Shown here piece after piece: positions 1-10,900 of a stretch of 64,000 nucleotides of DNA (its first letter is position 1; every line of letters starts with the position of its first letter). The notes beneath the pieces are model-generated. The model was not told the DNA's origin, made no database searches, and saw nothing but the letters and a program-made list of their open reading frames with translations. The stretch lies in the NCBI GenBank assembly GCA_001600415.1, contig BCJX01000011.1, forward strand, positions 365,029 through 429,028. Reading direction: 5' to 3'. A program made the position numbers and the translations under genes. Source of the stretch: Pascua guehoae (Eukaryota; Basidiomycota; Tremellomycetes; Trichosporonales; Trichosporonaceae).

Positions 1-474
1 ACCCCCCTCTAGGCCCGGAGCTGGAGATGCATGCTGGGTGGTCGGACAAATGAGCCCCTCTGTTCCCCCGCAGGTGGGCTGTCCTGAGCCAGGGGCGGGT
101 TTGAACGTGCCAGTGCCTGGGCGGTGGTTGGTCGACGGTGGGTACCGTAGTGGCGTGCACGCGGGACCGGCGGCAAGGCAACGTAACCCATCAGCCAGCG
201 GGGGCAGCGGGGGCTCAAAGGCGCCGCGGGGCCATTTGGGCTAGTTTTCGGCGTGTCGGGTTACTCGGCGCCCGCGATGGGTGTTTCTGTTTCTGGACCA
301 CAGGCACCACCTGCCGGTCAACTGCACTCTTTTTTTTTTTTTTTTCCATTCCGCCGCATAAACTAGGACACCGGCAGTGTGGGCATCGGACCTTCGCATC
401 GCAAAAAGGGCGTCCAGCAAACTGTAACAGATAGCAGGTACATATAAGCCGCCTACCATTCGCCGCTGCCCAGC
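1..474. other. Upstream region, no gene seen
   Basis: No convincing coding region. It holds a 16-nt poly-T run at 330-345, about 130 nt before the first start codon, which could be a promoter-type T tract for the gene starting at 475. The short frames present look like chance. Confidence 0.5.
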
Positions 475-1815
475 ATGTCCTCTCGCGACCGCTCTGCCAC
501 CATCACTGCCGCCTCGTACGCGACCGGCCCCGCCTCACCCACGACGACGACTTCCACAGCGACTTGCACCACTGTCCCGCCGTTGCCGCCCGACGTGCGC
601 GACTTGATCCTCTCGCACCTGCTCCCGCCGACGCCGCCGCTCCCGACCGAGCTCCTTTCGCGGTCGTTTATCGAGCGCCTGACGTTTCTCCCGCCCGAGG
701 CACACGAGCTCGACGCCCACCTCACCCCGGCGCCTAGTCCCGGCGACGCCCCGCACCCGCTCACTGCCGCGCTGACGTCGCTTGCTGCGGCTGGCCCGAG
801 GGGAATCCTACACATCCGCGAGACGGAATACACACACGACGGCGAGACGATGCTTGCGCGCACGGTGATTGAGCCTGTGGACGACGAGCACGAGCAGCCC
901 GGGTTCGGCCAGCCCGACGCCGAGAGCCGGCTGCGGTCCGCGGTCGAGGCCATGTTTGAGCACGAGGGCGGCGAAAAGGGCCGCGGGTGGGTGTACCGCG
1001 GCGCCAAGCTCGGCGATGCCAGCACCTACTCGTGGGCGCCGGGGATCGAGCACGTCGAGCACGTAAACGCTGGCTTTGATGGCGGAGGCGGGGGTTACGA
1101 CGACCAGTCGCCCGAAGACTACTGGGCCGGGTTTACGCCGCCGTCGCACACGGCCGACCTGTCCCTCCACGTCCACGACGACGAGCACGAGGACGCCTAC
1201 TGGGCCCAGTACGGCGCCGGCGCAGAGTCGCGCGGCATCTCGCGCACCCAGACCCCGGCGCCGCCCGTCCGCGAACGTGAACGCGAGACTTCCCCAGAAA
1301 CAAACCAGCCCATCACCCCGCCCAGCGCGACCATCCCCACCCCCGACCCCGCGGCCACCCTCTCCCTCCTCCTCTCCGGCCTCGGCACCGCCGCCACCAC
1401 CACCAAGGCCGACACCGACGAAGACGCAGGCGCCAAACCCCCCTCGCCCACAGACGACATTCTCGAGCAAAAACTCCGCGCCACAGTCCGCGCCCAGCTT
1501 ATGCGCGCATGGACAGACTTTGCCGCAGACCAGGACGCAGAGGCCGCCGGCTTTGAGTGGCTCCGCCTCGGTCGCGAGGTCGCACACCGCCCAAGCTGGG
1601 GCAACAACAACCCATCCCAAGCCCACTGGGGGGAGGCGGCACGTACCGCCGTCGTCCGCGCCCGGCTCGAGGCGGCTAAAGAGGTCCATGCCGTCCTCGA
1701 CAGCAACGACGACAAGGACGACGCATTCTGGCGCCTCGTCGAGGGCGCCATCCGCGTACACAACTCGCCCGTCCAGGAGAAGGGCGAGCATGAGTTTGAG
1801 TATGAAATGTCATAG
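475..1815 (+). CDS. Uncharacterised single-exon protein, 446 aa
   Basis: I do not recognise this gene. It is an uninterrupted 446-codon frame with third-position GC bias typical of the window. The start is the first ATG after the T-rich leader. Residues 1-35 are Ser/Thr-rich, followed by LPPDVRDLILSHLLPP, which looks like a helical docking segment. A conserved-looking block around residues 60-230 is rich in acidic and aromatic residues and contains YWAGF and AYWAQYG. The middle (about 245-330) is disordered and Pro/Ser/Thr-rich. The C-terminal 120 residues are helical and Trp-containing (WGEAAR, FWRLVEGAI). No signal peptide or membrane segment is visible, so a soluble cytosolic or nuclear protein is likely. 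It converges on the carrier gene downstream. Confidence 0.75.
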   Translation: MSSRDRSATITAASYATGPASPTTTTSTATCTTVPPLPPDVRDLILSHLLPPTPPLPTELLSRSFIERLTFLPPEAHELDAHLTPAPSPGDAPHPLTAALTSLAAAGPRGILHIRETEYTHDGETMLARTVIEPVDDEHEQPGFGQPDAESRLRSAVEAMFEHEGGEKGRGWVYRGAKLGDASTYSWAPGIEHVEHVNAGFDGGGGGYDDQSPEDYWAGFTPPSHTADLSLHVHDDEHEDAYWAQYGAGAESRGISRTQTPAPPVRERERETSPETNQPITPPSATIPTPDPAATLSLLLSGLGTAATTTKADTDEDAGAKPPSPTDDILEQKLRATVRAQLMRAWTDFAADQDAEAAGFEWLRLGREVAHRPSWGNNNPSQAHWGEAARTAVVRARLEAAKEVHAVLDSNDDKDDAFWRLVEGAIRVHNSPVQEKGEHEFEYEMS

Positions 1816-2819
1816 CGAGCGGGAGGAGCGAGCCGTCGGCGAAAGGCAGTTTTCATCACCATGATCTCGTCACGACACGTAGCGTTGTACAGCATGTATC
1901 TTCTTGGATTGCACGGTCGCGGTGCGAGTGATAACGTGACGATTCCGGAAACAGAGACGCACACAAACTGACGTGCGGGATGCGCAGACCCGTCGGAACA
2001 ATCTTTGGATAGGTCAACCTCCCCGCAAACACATTGATTGGTACGGACAGTAAGATGCGACAACGGTCCGCTCGATCCCAGCCGGGTCAAAAGTTCTCGG
2101 CTATATCAGTCAGGTTGAGGCGCTTGCCCTGTCGTCTAACGTGCCGTCTGTAGCCTGGTGACAGGCTTGCGAGTTCGAAATTAGCTCGAGGTGAGTTTTC
2201 TTGATACTCGAGGTCAACTTTGGACACTCGAGCCGAGTTTCCTGATAACAGATGACTTCTGATAAGGCGGGCTAGACCTGGCCTGAGCTCGGTCGTTGTG
2301 GGTTTTACCGCAGCAGCCGGTCATTTGGCAGTATTGTGAGCTTGGAGGAAGTGCACGGCGCAGACGTGCGCGTAAACCATACTGTGTCCTACCGGCCGTA
2401 CGAGCCGAAGCCATTGCTCACAGCTGGGCGATCAGCGGACATCTCTCCGGACATCTTCCCAAGTGACTGAGGTTGAATTTGGAGTGGTAGGTGACGCGAG
2501 TTCCTGTAAGAGTACTGGAACGCCAATCATTCGGCCCATCGCAACGTGATCTCTTGGTCTGTGTACCTGCTGCCGCCAGCTGTCTCCTGCGGGACACCAC
2601 GGATCATGCCGTGCTGGTGGCCTGGGCACACTGACAGTCTGAGCCGGCGTCCGACGCCGCCGATATCGCGCAGCAAGACCGTGAGCCAAGTTTCAGTATT
2701 TCATGATAACCACTACACAAACTAGTACGACAGATGTTGGAAGCGCGCGCACCGTCGTGCCGCGCGTTTGGGTGCGTACGTCGCGTCGCGTCGCATCAGG
2801 CCGACGCCCTTGCCCTCGC
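1816..2819. other. Intergenic region between convergent genes
   Basis: Both flanking genes end here, so this is 3' flank for each. No coding region is supported. Around 2190-2260 there are three imperfect direct copies of a roughly 22-nt unit beginning TCGAGGTGAGTTTTCTTGAT, TCGAGGTCAACTTTGGACAC and TCGAGCCGAGTTTCCTGATA. Their role is unknown. Confidence 0.5.
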
Positions 2820-4132
2820 CTAGGCGCGCTGGAGCTTTGCCTGCTGCGCGGCCATGATAAAGCCCTTGACGAGCTCGTAGATGCGGCGCTGGGCGACAAA
2901 CATGAATGCGGCCGTGAGGGCCGACTGGAGGAGCTTGGGGCCGAGGCCGGCGTAGAGGCCCGAGATGCCCTCGGTCTTGAGGATCTGGAGGATGGCCTGG
3001 ATAATGTTGCCGTACTTGTGCGTCGCGGCCTGGAGGCGCGACTTGACGACGAGCTGGGGTGTGAGTGGAGTTGCACAGAGTCGCTAGCGATGCAGAGCAA
3101 GCACAGGAGCAGCCGTCGCGGACTAGGAAGAAACACTCTGAACTTTGAGGCCCTGTGCGCAACGTCCCGCGTGCTTGCCGCACGTGTGTACGGCACTTCC
3201 CTGCCTCCGCATGCTAGCCATGCCCAAAACTCACAATGGGGTAAGTGCCGCCGCTGGCGATGAGCTTGGACACGGCGCCAAGGATGAAGAGGTCCCAGTC
3301 GGACAGGGCCGAGCGGCCGACCGGCTTGGTGGCCGTCGAGCCGCTGCGGGCCTGGCGGTACGAGAGAAGAATGGTCACCAGTCGCTCGAACGTCGTGTAC
3401 TGGGGGTGTGAGCGGTGGGCAACTATGGCCGGTAACAAGCACGAGGCTCTCCGTTGGGAAAAGAGGCCAGATACTTGGTGGTACACACCTGAACGACGGG
3501 GTTGATGACGAGGACAAGGGCGGGGCCGAGGCCGCGCCAGAGACCCTTTACGCCATCCTTCTTGATAATCTCCTTTGCGCTCTGGATGGCCCCGGGCTTG
3601 GTGTTACCCTTTTCGCCCGCGTCGTCGGTGGCGACGGCACGCGTCGACTGGTATGCCTGGATCGTCCAGACGGGGCTGGTGAGCACGGTCGTGATGGAGC
3701 CTGCGGATGTCAGCGGTTGTGTTGAGGCCAACGCATGTGACGCCGTCGTCGCGTGGACGAGTATCGTACACTGTCGCACTCACCAGCAATGAGGCCGGCA
3801 ATGATACCCTCGCTGGTGGAGAGGCCCGCCGACGACGCCGTGGGCGTCTTGGGACGGCGGCGGATCAGGACCGAGCGCGTCTCCTCGTAGGCCTGGTAAA
3901 AGACACCGTTGGTAATGGCAATGCCGATTAGGCTAGAGCTCAGGCCAGAGTAGAGCCCCGACACGCCCTCGGTCTTGAGCGTCTTGACAATCGCGCCCGT
4001 GATGCTCAGGTTTTCGCCCTTCTTGGTCGACACGGCCGCGCGCGTCGACAGGTTGACGAGCGGGTACGTCAGTGCCATCGCCACACTGCCGCCGACCGCG
4101 CCCGCCACCGCGTGGATTGCCGAGTCGCCCAT
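2820..4132 (-). CDS. Peroxisomal adenine nucleotide carrier (PMP47/ANT1-type, SLC25)
   Basis: Mitochondrial-carrier-family protein of about 319 aa in four exons: 4132-3784, 3700-3489, 3399-3235 and 3053-2820. Introns (83, 89 and 181 nt) start with GTGAGT or GTGTGT and end in AG. Three carrier repeats are visible. Their signature loops are ALTYPLVNLSTRAAV (repeat 1), TSPVWTIQAYQS (repeat 2) and TYPILVVKSRLQA (repeat 3). The repeat-2 SPVWTIQ loop and the degenerate repeat-1 loop fit the peroxisomal PMP47/PMP34/ANT1 branch better than inner-membrane ADP/ATP carriers. The family exchanges cytosolic ATP for AMP/ADP across the peroxisomal membrane to power acyl-CoA synthetase. The start MGDSAIHAV begins directly at the first helix. 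Branch assignment is from motif recall. Membership of the carrier family is near certain. Confidence 0.9.
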
Positions 4133-5380
4133 GTTTGTTGTTTCGTGTGGTGGTACAGACAAGAGGTGGTGAATGGAAAGGAAAGAAAAAAAAAGTGCAG
4201 TAGTATGGAGCAAAGCAAAGTCCGAGAGAGGTGGATACAAGGCTGCCGTGCGCGCAAGATGTATGGATGGGAGCTCGAGTGAGTGGGGGTGGGGGGTGGA
4301 GTACGGCGGCACAGTTGTGGCTTTGGCAACCCTGAAGCTGTGGTTACGGCTCGAGCCGCCCCGCCCCGCTGCCAGCAGCCCGCGGCCGCTGTGTCACCCA
4401 CCCCAGTCAGTCATTACCTGTAGCCGAGAGCTTACGCCGTTTGCCGGTACGTAGCGTTGCCGGATATCCACCACCCGCAGAGCCGGCATTATTGTTGTTT
4501 CTTCGGCCTTTCGGACGGCGCACCCCACAGCATCCAACCCTCTGGCATCGCAGAGTTTACCGGCGTCAATCTCTCACATTCAAGAGGCCCAGTAGCGCCG
4601 GTACATGTACATTCTTTAAACATGCCTAGTTGCTACTGGCGTGCCTGCAGTCCTTCTGGATCAAGTGGGCAGTCACTCTGTCTGTCCCGGTCTCTGCTCC
4701 CTATGAAAACGCCCAACGCGTGTATCTCGCCAACAGCGTACAGAGCATCGATTCGAAGCATGCACACATGTGTACATGCACTAACCCCCCACGGCCTCCG
4801 CCATTCGTCCAGTTGGGGTTGGGGCGATCGGTCAACAGCAGCAGGATCGCAAGACGCCACCCCGCCATTCCGGTAATGGCGAGACTCACCATGTCGGCCA
4901 ACGCCGAGCCTCTCTCTGGGCGCAGCTGGCTGGCTGGGACGGCGCCTGGCCGCTGGCGCGGTGGAGGTACATGAACTGGCGGATCTCTGGCCGCCATTCG
5001 GCATGTGTCGGTTTTTCCCGCGGCCGCGCATCTCACGTCCTCTTGTGTGACATCTGGAGCCCGGGAACGCGTCCGTCTGTCTTGCTTTAATATAATGCTT
5101 GCGTGGTTATCAAGCACCACCTGTCGGTTTCTGCATGTTTCCTGTGCGGCCCGTGGCGCTCTTGACACGCCTGCGCGCCTCGTATTGTCTGAACCAGTTC
5201 CAGTGCCATTGCCATTGCCTGGTCGGGGCTCCACAATCGCGGGAGCAAAATGTGGCAATCTTGGGACGACTTCCACGAAGTTGCCAGCGACGCGGCGACG
5301 ACGACACGGCGCGCGTTGTGGACACGATCTGACCGTATTGACCACTCTACATTGATACCTCCGACAGACACTCGTTCAAC
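4133..5380. other. Divergent promoter region, carrier gene and phosducin-like gene
   Basis: About 1.25 kb separating two genes transcribed away from each other. It should carry both promoters and 5' leaders. A short A-rich run lies at 4185-4196, near the carrier start. No coding region or RNA gene is supported. Confidence 0.5.
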
Positions 5381-6818
5381 ATGGTCAACCCCAACGAAGA
5401 CACAGAATTGTACGTATCCGCTACAGAGTTACGCCTCGGTCTATTTATTCTGCCGCTACCATCGCCTCGGCGGTTGCCCGGACTGACCCAGCTCTGCCCC
5501 ACCTGAAACCCACCACTGACATTGCCAGCAACGATGCGCTGCGCGCGCACGGCATCCTCCCCCCGAAGCCGCCCTCGCGCTCGCCCTCTCCGGACATTCC
5601 GCACATTACACACGCGGACGCGGTGCGCGCCGTCGCGTCGACGGCCGATGCCGACCAGCTGGGCACGCTGCTCGAGGGCGACAACCTCGACTCGGACGAC
5701 GAGCGCATGTTTGAAGACTACCGGCGCCGGCGAATGGCCGAGATGCGCGCTGAAGAAAAGCGCGGCCGGTTTGGGAGCATGGAGCCGCTGGCGCGCGAGG
5801 ACTTTGTGCGCCAGGTCACGGACGGGAGCAAGCTGCGCTCGGACGGGACGGTCGAGCCCGCCGAGGTCGACGAGGACAGCGATCGCGAGGATGGCGCCGG
5901 GAGGGCGAGGGTGGGGCTCGTGACGGCGAGGAGGCTCAAGGGGACTGGTGTGGTGGTGTTTCTCTTCAAGGATTCGTGAGTGCCATATTCCGAGACGAGC
6001 GTGCTCGAGCGCCGCCTTGTTCTTAGCACTCGATCCTGGGGCTCCTGCAGTCCACACGTCCATGTCGGGGTCGCTGGACCCAGTCGGGACCCCAAACGCT
6101 CCCTGGACGCCCTACTGCACTCTCAGTACGAGCATAGGAGCGTGCCAACACCAGCTTCTTCTGACCATCTACCCATCTACGCGCTCGTGCCCACGGCTGA
6201 CATCAGCGTCCCTCTGTCCCAACACCTCCGCCCTCTGCTGAACGAGCTCGCGGCCGCGCACCCCGAGACAAAGTTCCTCTCCATCCCCGCACAGCTCTGC
6301 ATCCCCAACTACCCGGACAAGAACGTGCCCACGCTTCTGGTGTACCGCAACGGCGACATGGTCGGCAACCTCATCGCCGGCGCGGGCATGAATGGCCTCA
6401 AGACAACCGCACGGGGTGAGTACCATGCGAGGCGGGTGCGAACACGCTGGTGCAAGTGTGGGGTGTGGGGTATTGGGCAAGTCGCACGTTTAGTAGCGTG
6501 GGGCTCGTTGAAGCTCAAGACCTCTACCCCTTGCGCCATGACCCACCAGCCGACGTTGGCACACCACAGACTGAGCACTAACGCACGACAGAACTCGAAG
6601 CCCTCCTGATCCGCTACACGGCACTCGAGAAGCCATCGCCCGCCCTCCGCCGTGCACGCGCCGACAGCGACGACGACGACGACCTCTCCGACGGCGGCGA
6701 CGTCGGCCAAGTCAACGCGCGCGCAGGCGGTATCCGCTCGGGCGGTGGGCTGGGGACAGGATCCCGCGCACGCAGGAGCAGGGATGACAGCGACGACGAC
6801 AGTGATTTCGACTTGTAG
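5381..6818 (+). CDS. Phosducin-like protein, CCT cochaperone (PLP2/PhLP2-3 type)
   Basis: Thioredoxin-fold protein of 303 aa in four exons: 5381-5409, 5529-5975, 6207-6415 and 6592-6818. Joins use GTACGT, GTGAGT and GTGAGT donors and keep one frame. The N-terminus MVNPNEDTEF and the HGILPPKPP segment are hallmarks of the family. The helical stretch with FEDYRRRRMAEM and RGRFGSMEPL matches its conserved H-domain region. The thioredoxin-like domain carries KFLSIPAQLCIPNYPDKNVPT and LLVYRNGDMVGNLIAG and lacks a CxxC redox centre, as expected. The C-terminus is Asp/Ser-rich and acidic. Family members bind the TRiC/CCT chaperonin and assist actin and tubulin folding in the cytosol. The first exon is only 29 nt. 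Confidence 0.92.
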
Positions 6819-8542
6819 AATGAAGATAGAGACAGTCTTTGGCTACTGGTTTGGTTGTCTCTCTCGACATTGTTAGCCCCAGCCTGCTAGCGGACGTACC
6901 GGTAGATGCATTACGCCCATTCACATGGCAAACAGCCACGGTTTGCTGACTCTGAAATATAATGCAATATAAATCTTTTGCAGGCATCTCTGCTCATCCT
7001 GCCGAGGGATTGTCATCACGCTACGAGATAACTATCCATATCCCGGCCAATCACTCAACCACGGGCTGCTTTAGTGCCAGCTGAGGCGATTGCGCGCCCA
7101 CGAGGAACCTTCGACAGGGGGGCCATACCAACGAACAGGAAGGAACAAGGCGCAGAACCATTGTGATACACGCCCAACTTCGGTATCAACCTCAGGGTGA
7201 TATGGCTGGCCAGAGCGACGCCGCTGGAACAAACCAGGTGACGAATGACCTGGAGGTAGTTGGAGCCCTCCAACTGCGTAGCTTAGCATTAACCTTTCCA
7301 CCGCTACCCTGCCCAGATCTGGTTCGAGGAGGTAGGTATATGAACGCTGGCAGACGTAAGCAACGGTAAGTTGTCGATTTAGGAATGCCCTCTACTGTAC
7401 CACTTTCCCGTACTTGTTAGGAGAGGACAAGGCCAATGTGGGGAGCGATATCTGGCACCACGTCCTCCGCCGCTGAAACAGAGCCTACATGAAATATTGG
7501 ATAACGCCACAGAATTTCTCCACGCATAGTGGTGGCGACTTAGTGCTTGAGTTAATTCGGTTGTCGATGTGGGTATCAGACGCGGGGACGAGAAAGGGAT
7601 CATGTCTATGGACAGTGCTCACGTAGGCACTGGACGTCGTGGGGCTCATCGTTTGTTTGGTACATGTTGATCCGAGTCTACTATAGTTGGGAAACACCCA
7701 AAAAGAAGAGCTCAGTGGCCATGGGCTGACAATTGAATAGGAAAATAAAGTGGTGCTAACATGCGGGGCACGTGGGGCACTGTCAGATAGGGCTGACAGT
7801 TGCTCCACATGCCCCACAATGCCCTTGTTCGCTTCTGGGGTAGTTCATGCGTTAGTCGAATGGTTCAACGACTCAGTGTGGCATTGGTCGACGCTCTCTC
7901 TTGTCATGGCCCGAGGTTGACACTTCAGAGCGTGCCTCGGGCCACTATCGCTAGGATCCCGACTTGGTTCCAATGTCATCGAACAGAGCATCATGGAGGC
8001 CCCGAGTGCTCGGCGGCGTTCTCGCATTCTTCCAGCATGTGGCCCATTGTCATTGCTGACCAATGACTGTGCTCTCCCGCTATAGGAGGAGGAGTTTGAC
8101 TTTCAAGGGAGCTGGGGGGCACCATGTCAGCACCCGGCCCTCGTGATCCGCAGTGTATCTGGTGGTGGGGAGACACCACATGGTGGCGAACGCCAAGGCG
8201 GACGATGTACACTGCGCTGGGGAAAGACAGGCACGACTTTGCACTACGGCAAGCCAACTCGCGACTGACTTCACTATTTTAGTGGCCACTGCAGTAGGAA
8301 TTAACATGGTCGAGTCTTTCTGACCTGTGCACTAACACTGTCTTGGCATACCCGCACCTCCACGGGGGAGCCCAGCTGGGAAGTCTTCGTTGGGCAGGAA
8401 GCGAGCTCATGTAAACTGTAGGCGTGCACCATGTGCATCCGGGTAGCCTGGATTGTTACACCGAGCACGCACTGCACTCTTCCATATACATAGATAAGGC
8501 ATGGCCTCCCTCATTTTGCACTGCAGTTGAAAGTACTTCGAC
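6819..8542. other. Gene-free stretch of 1.7 kb
   Basis: I find no coding region with fungal codon bias or a conserved protein segment. The GC content is lower and mixed. The short frames present on both strands look random. It contains the 3' flank of the phosducin-like gene and the promoter of the next gene. Confidence 0.5.
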
Positions 8543-9128
8543 ATGAGCTCGCCAATCACGCCCTCGACCCTCACTCCGTCCACTACACTCACTCCATCCT
8601 CTTCGTCGTCTCCCAACTCGACCTCATCCTCGTCCTGGACGTACGACCACAACGACATCTTTTCATGTAAGCCACCTTTTAGCCACAGCTCGACACTAAC
8701 ATCCCCGAGTTGCCAATTACACGTACAGAGGTCCACCATACCTCTACTTCATCCCCTACCGCGGCGGTAGCACCTCGTGCACCGGCAACTTTTTCAACGT
8801 CACCCAAGAATGCTGTCGACGTCTCGGCGGCCAATACGACGTCGTCCTCTTTCCCTGCGACACGTACGAGTGCTGCCGCGATTCACAGTTCCCAAGCTGC
8901 TACCACGGGATCTACGCGCCGTGGTGCTACTTGCCAGGCGCGGTGACGAACGAAACCTGGGCTGAGTGCTATACTTCCCACCAGGGGCCGCCGAAGAAGA
9001 ACAACCTGACCACGTTTCACGGGTGCGGTCCCCCAGACAGCGGGGCGGTAGCTGCCACACGGTCCACCAGCTCGATGGTTCTCGCTGGTGTCGTGACGGC
9101 CGCTCTCATGGTGCTCTCGGTCGCGTGA
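8543..9128 (+). CDS. Cysteine-rich, probably GPI- or tail-anchored protein, 173 aa
   Basis: Two exons, 8543-8666 and 8731-9128 (174 codons with stop). Exon 1 encodes a Ser/Thr-rich segment starting MSSPITPSTL with one N-glycosylation sequon (NST). Exon 2 encodes a compact domain with 11 cysteines, including QECC, YECC, SCYHG and WCYLPG, and sequons NVT, NET and NLT. It ends in a hydrophobic tail, SSMVLAGVVTAALMVLSVA, typical of a GPI signal or a single C-terminal membrane anchor. The tail and sequons point to the secretory route, yet no N-terminal signal peptide is visible, so an upstream exon may be missing. The acceptor at 8730 is the second AG of a CAGAG pair; using the first AG would give an immediate stop. 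The product is not a family I recognise. Confidence 0.55.
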
Positions 9129-10900
9129 AGCGTAGCCCGTACCCACAGCCGTCCTTACACGCCCGAGCTCCGACTGCGAGTTGCTGTGGCGACTATCCGG
9201 CAGTTCGGGGGATCGGTCGGCTCCGTGGCAGGCTTGTATATCATAGTGCAGCTTTGCATTGAAGACTTTGGCTTGCTGTTCGTTTGGGCCCACTAGCGCC
9301 TGGTATTGAGACGTTCGTGGCTCTTGTGTAGATTGCACCACCTGGCCTTGTGGCCACTGTCTTGGTGGTGCAGGAGGCGGCACGCGAATTCCAAACAGGC
9401 CTCATGTTGCAGAGTATGAAGGATGGAACTATGTAAGTTCAATNGGATCATTAATTTCAGTAGTGTCAATGGCTCGGTGCACATGATCGCCTCATGAGCC
9501 ACTTTTTGAGTACTTGTGCTCTCGACCGGTCAGACAGTTTCTCACCCTCCACGTCTGGCCCGGATTGTTTGTCTGCCGCGTTAGATGTCACCTGGCACCT
9601 GGGATGTGGATCAAGATGTTTGCCTGATGCACCGCAGCACCGTGGTAGAGGTGACTGGGAAGGGACAGAGCAGCAGGAACAGAGACCCGTACGCCCCACC
9701 GTCTCACAACCATGCGCCCTCTGTTCTTCCCTGCCTGCCCCTCGGTCGTAACCCCGCACATCAGCAAAGACGCTCTCCCCACATCGATATCTGCGGCTTT
9801 GCCCATCAACAAAGACGCCGTTCTGGGGCGTGCGGCGTCTTGATGGAGCACCCACTGCGCGATAAGACACGCCCCACACTCGACCTCCTGCGTTAGCTAC
9901 CATGAGCAGCCGCTCGCTCTGGACATCAGAAGTTGGTACCCTCTGAGGAGCGGCGATCTCGACGACGTAGACCCCGCCAGGTCAGATAGCGGCGGTGTCC
10001 GAGGATCCGGGGTCCCGGTGTGGGAGCGGCCACTAGAGATGTTAGTTGCCGCACGTCGATCCCCCGCCTCCAATCGGTGCAGAAGGTGCTGGTGTTTACG
10101 ACTGGGGCCAGCGACGGAAAATGCAATCCTGACAAGGTCAAGAAAGAGCGTGTATACAGTAGTAGCAAGTACTAGTAGATGGGCAGCACATGGATCACGC
10201 CGAGGGGCTCTTGTGCGTCCACCATTATGGCGTGTGTGCAGCGAGCGGTAAGCGGGAGCGGGTGCCGGTTACGAAGAGATTTTGGATGGGTGCTGTAGCA
10301 ATGGCCTATGACGTGGTCCAATAAAGGAGTGGTCTGTGCGGTGCGGTGCAAGGCCCGTACGGTGGCACAGTGGTACGGTGATGGAACGGCCGGCGCCGGA
10401 TGACCCAAAGAGCGGACAGGGGGGCAGCGTCTAAGATCCGGCTACTGGCACAATGACCCAGCCGGAAATGAACACCCAGACCCCCCCGCATAACCCGGAC
10501 ATGGGCAGGCAGCTCCAGGCAGGCGCGGTCAACTTTGAGCACCTCAGCCGAGGGTTCCCCGCACTGCACTGTAGCTGGTAAGCTGGTATGCAGCCAACTG
10601 TAACCAGACGCGCAAGACAGTAGTGCAGTGCAGGCAGGCACACGCAGGGCTGAGACCCGGATACGCAGCCGATGTTAGCCACCCAGGCCACCCACCCACC
10701 CGTCCACCGCATTGCCGTTTGCCGACGACCGACCGTGTCAAACGTCTTTCGCCTCTTTGCATCTTCTCACTCTCTCCATCCACAACACTACAAAGACCCA
10801 CGACGACCACACTCGACTGTCCCTTCTTTCAACGTCCAACGCCCATTGTCCCTCTTGTATCCTCTCTCTCTCTCCTAGCCCTGTAATACTACTAGAGACG
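9129..10900. other. Gene-free stretch and beta-oxidation gene promoter
   Basis: No supported gene in about 1.8 kb. A single undetermined base lies at 9444. From about 10,740 the sequence is pyrimidine-rich (CTCTCTCTCTCTCC near 10,865), consistent with the 5' leader of the following gene. Confidence 0.5.

Noticed and set aside
808..1791. 327-codon minus-strand frame opposite the first gene
   Set aside because: Mirror image of the codon bias of the plus-strand gene; no domain, very Val/Gly-rich.
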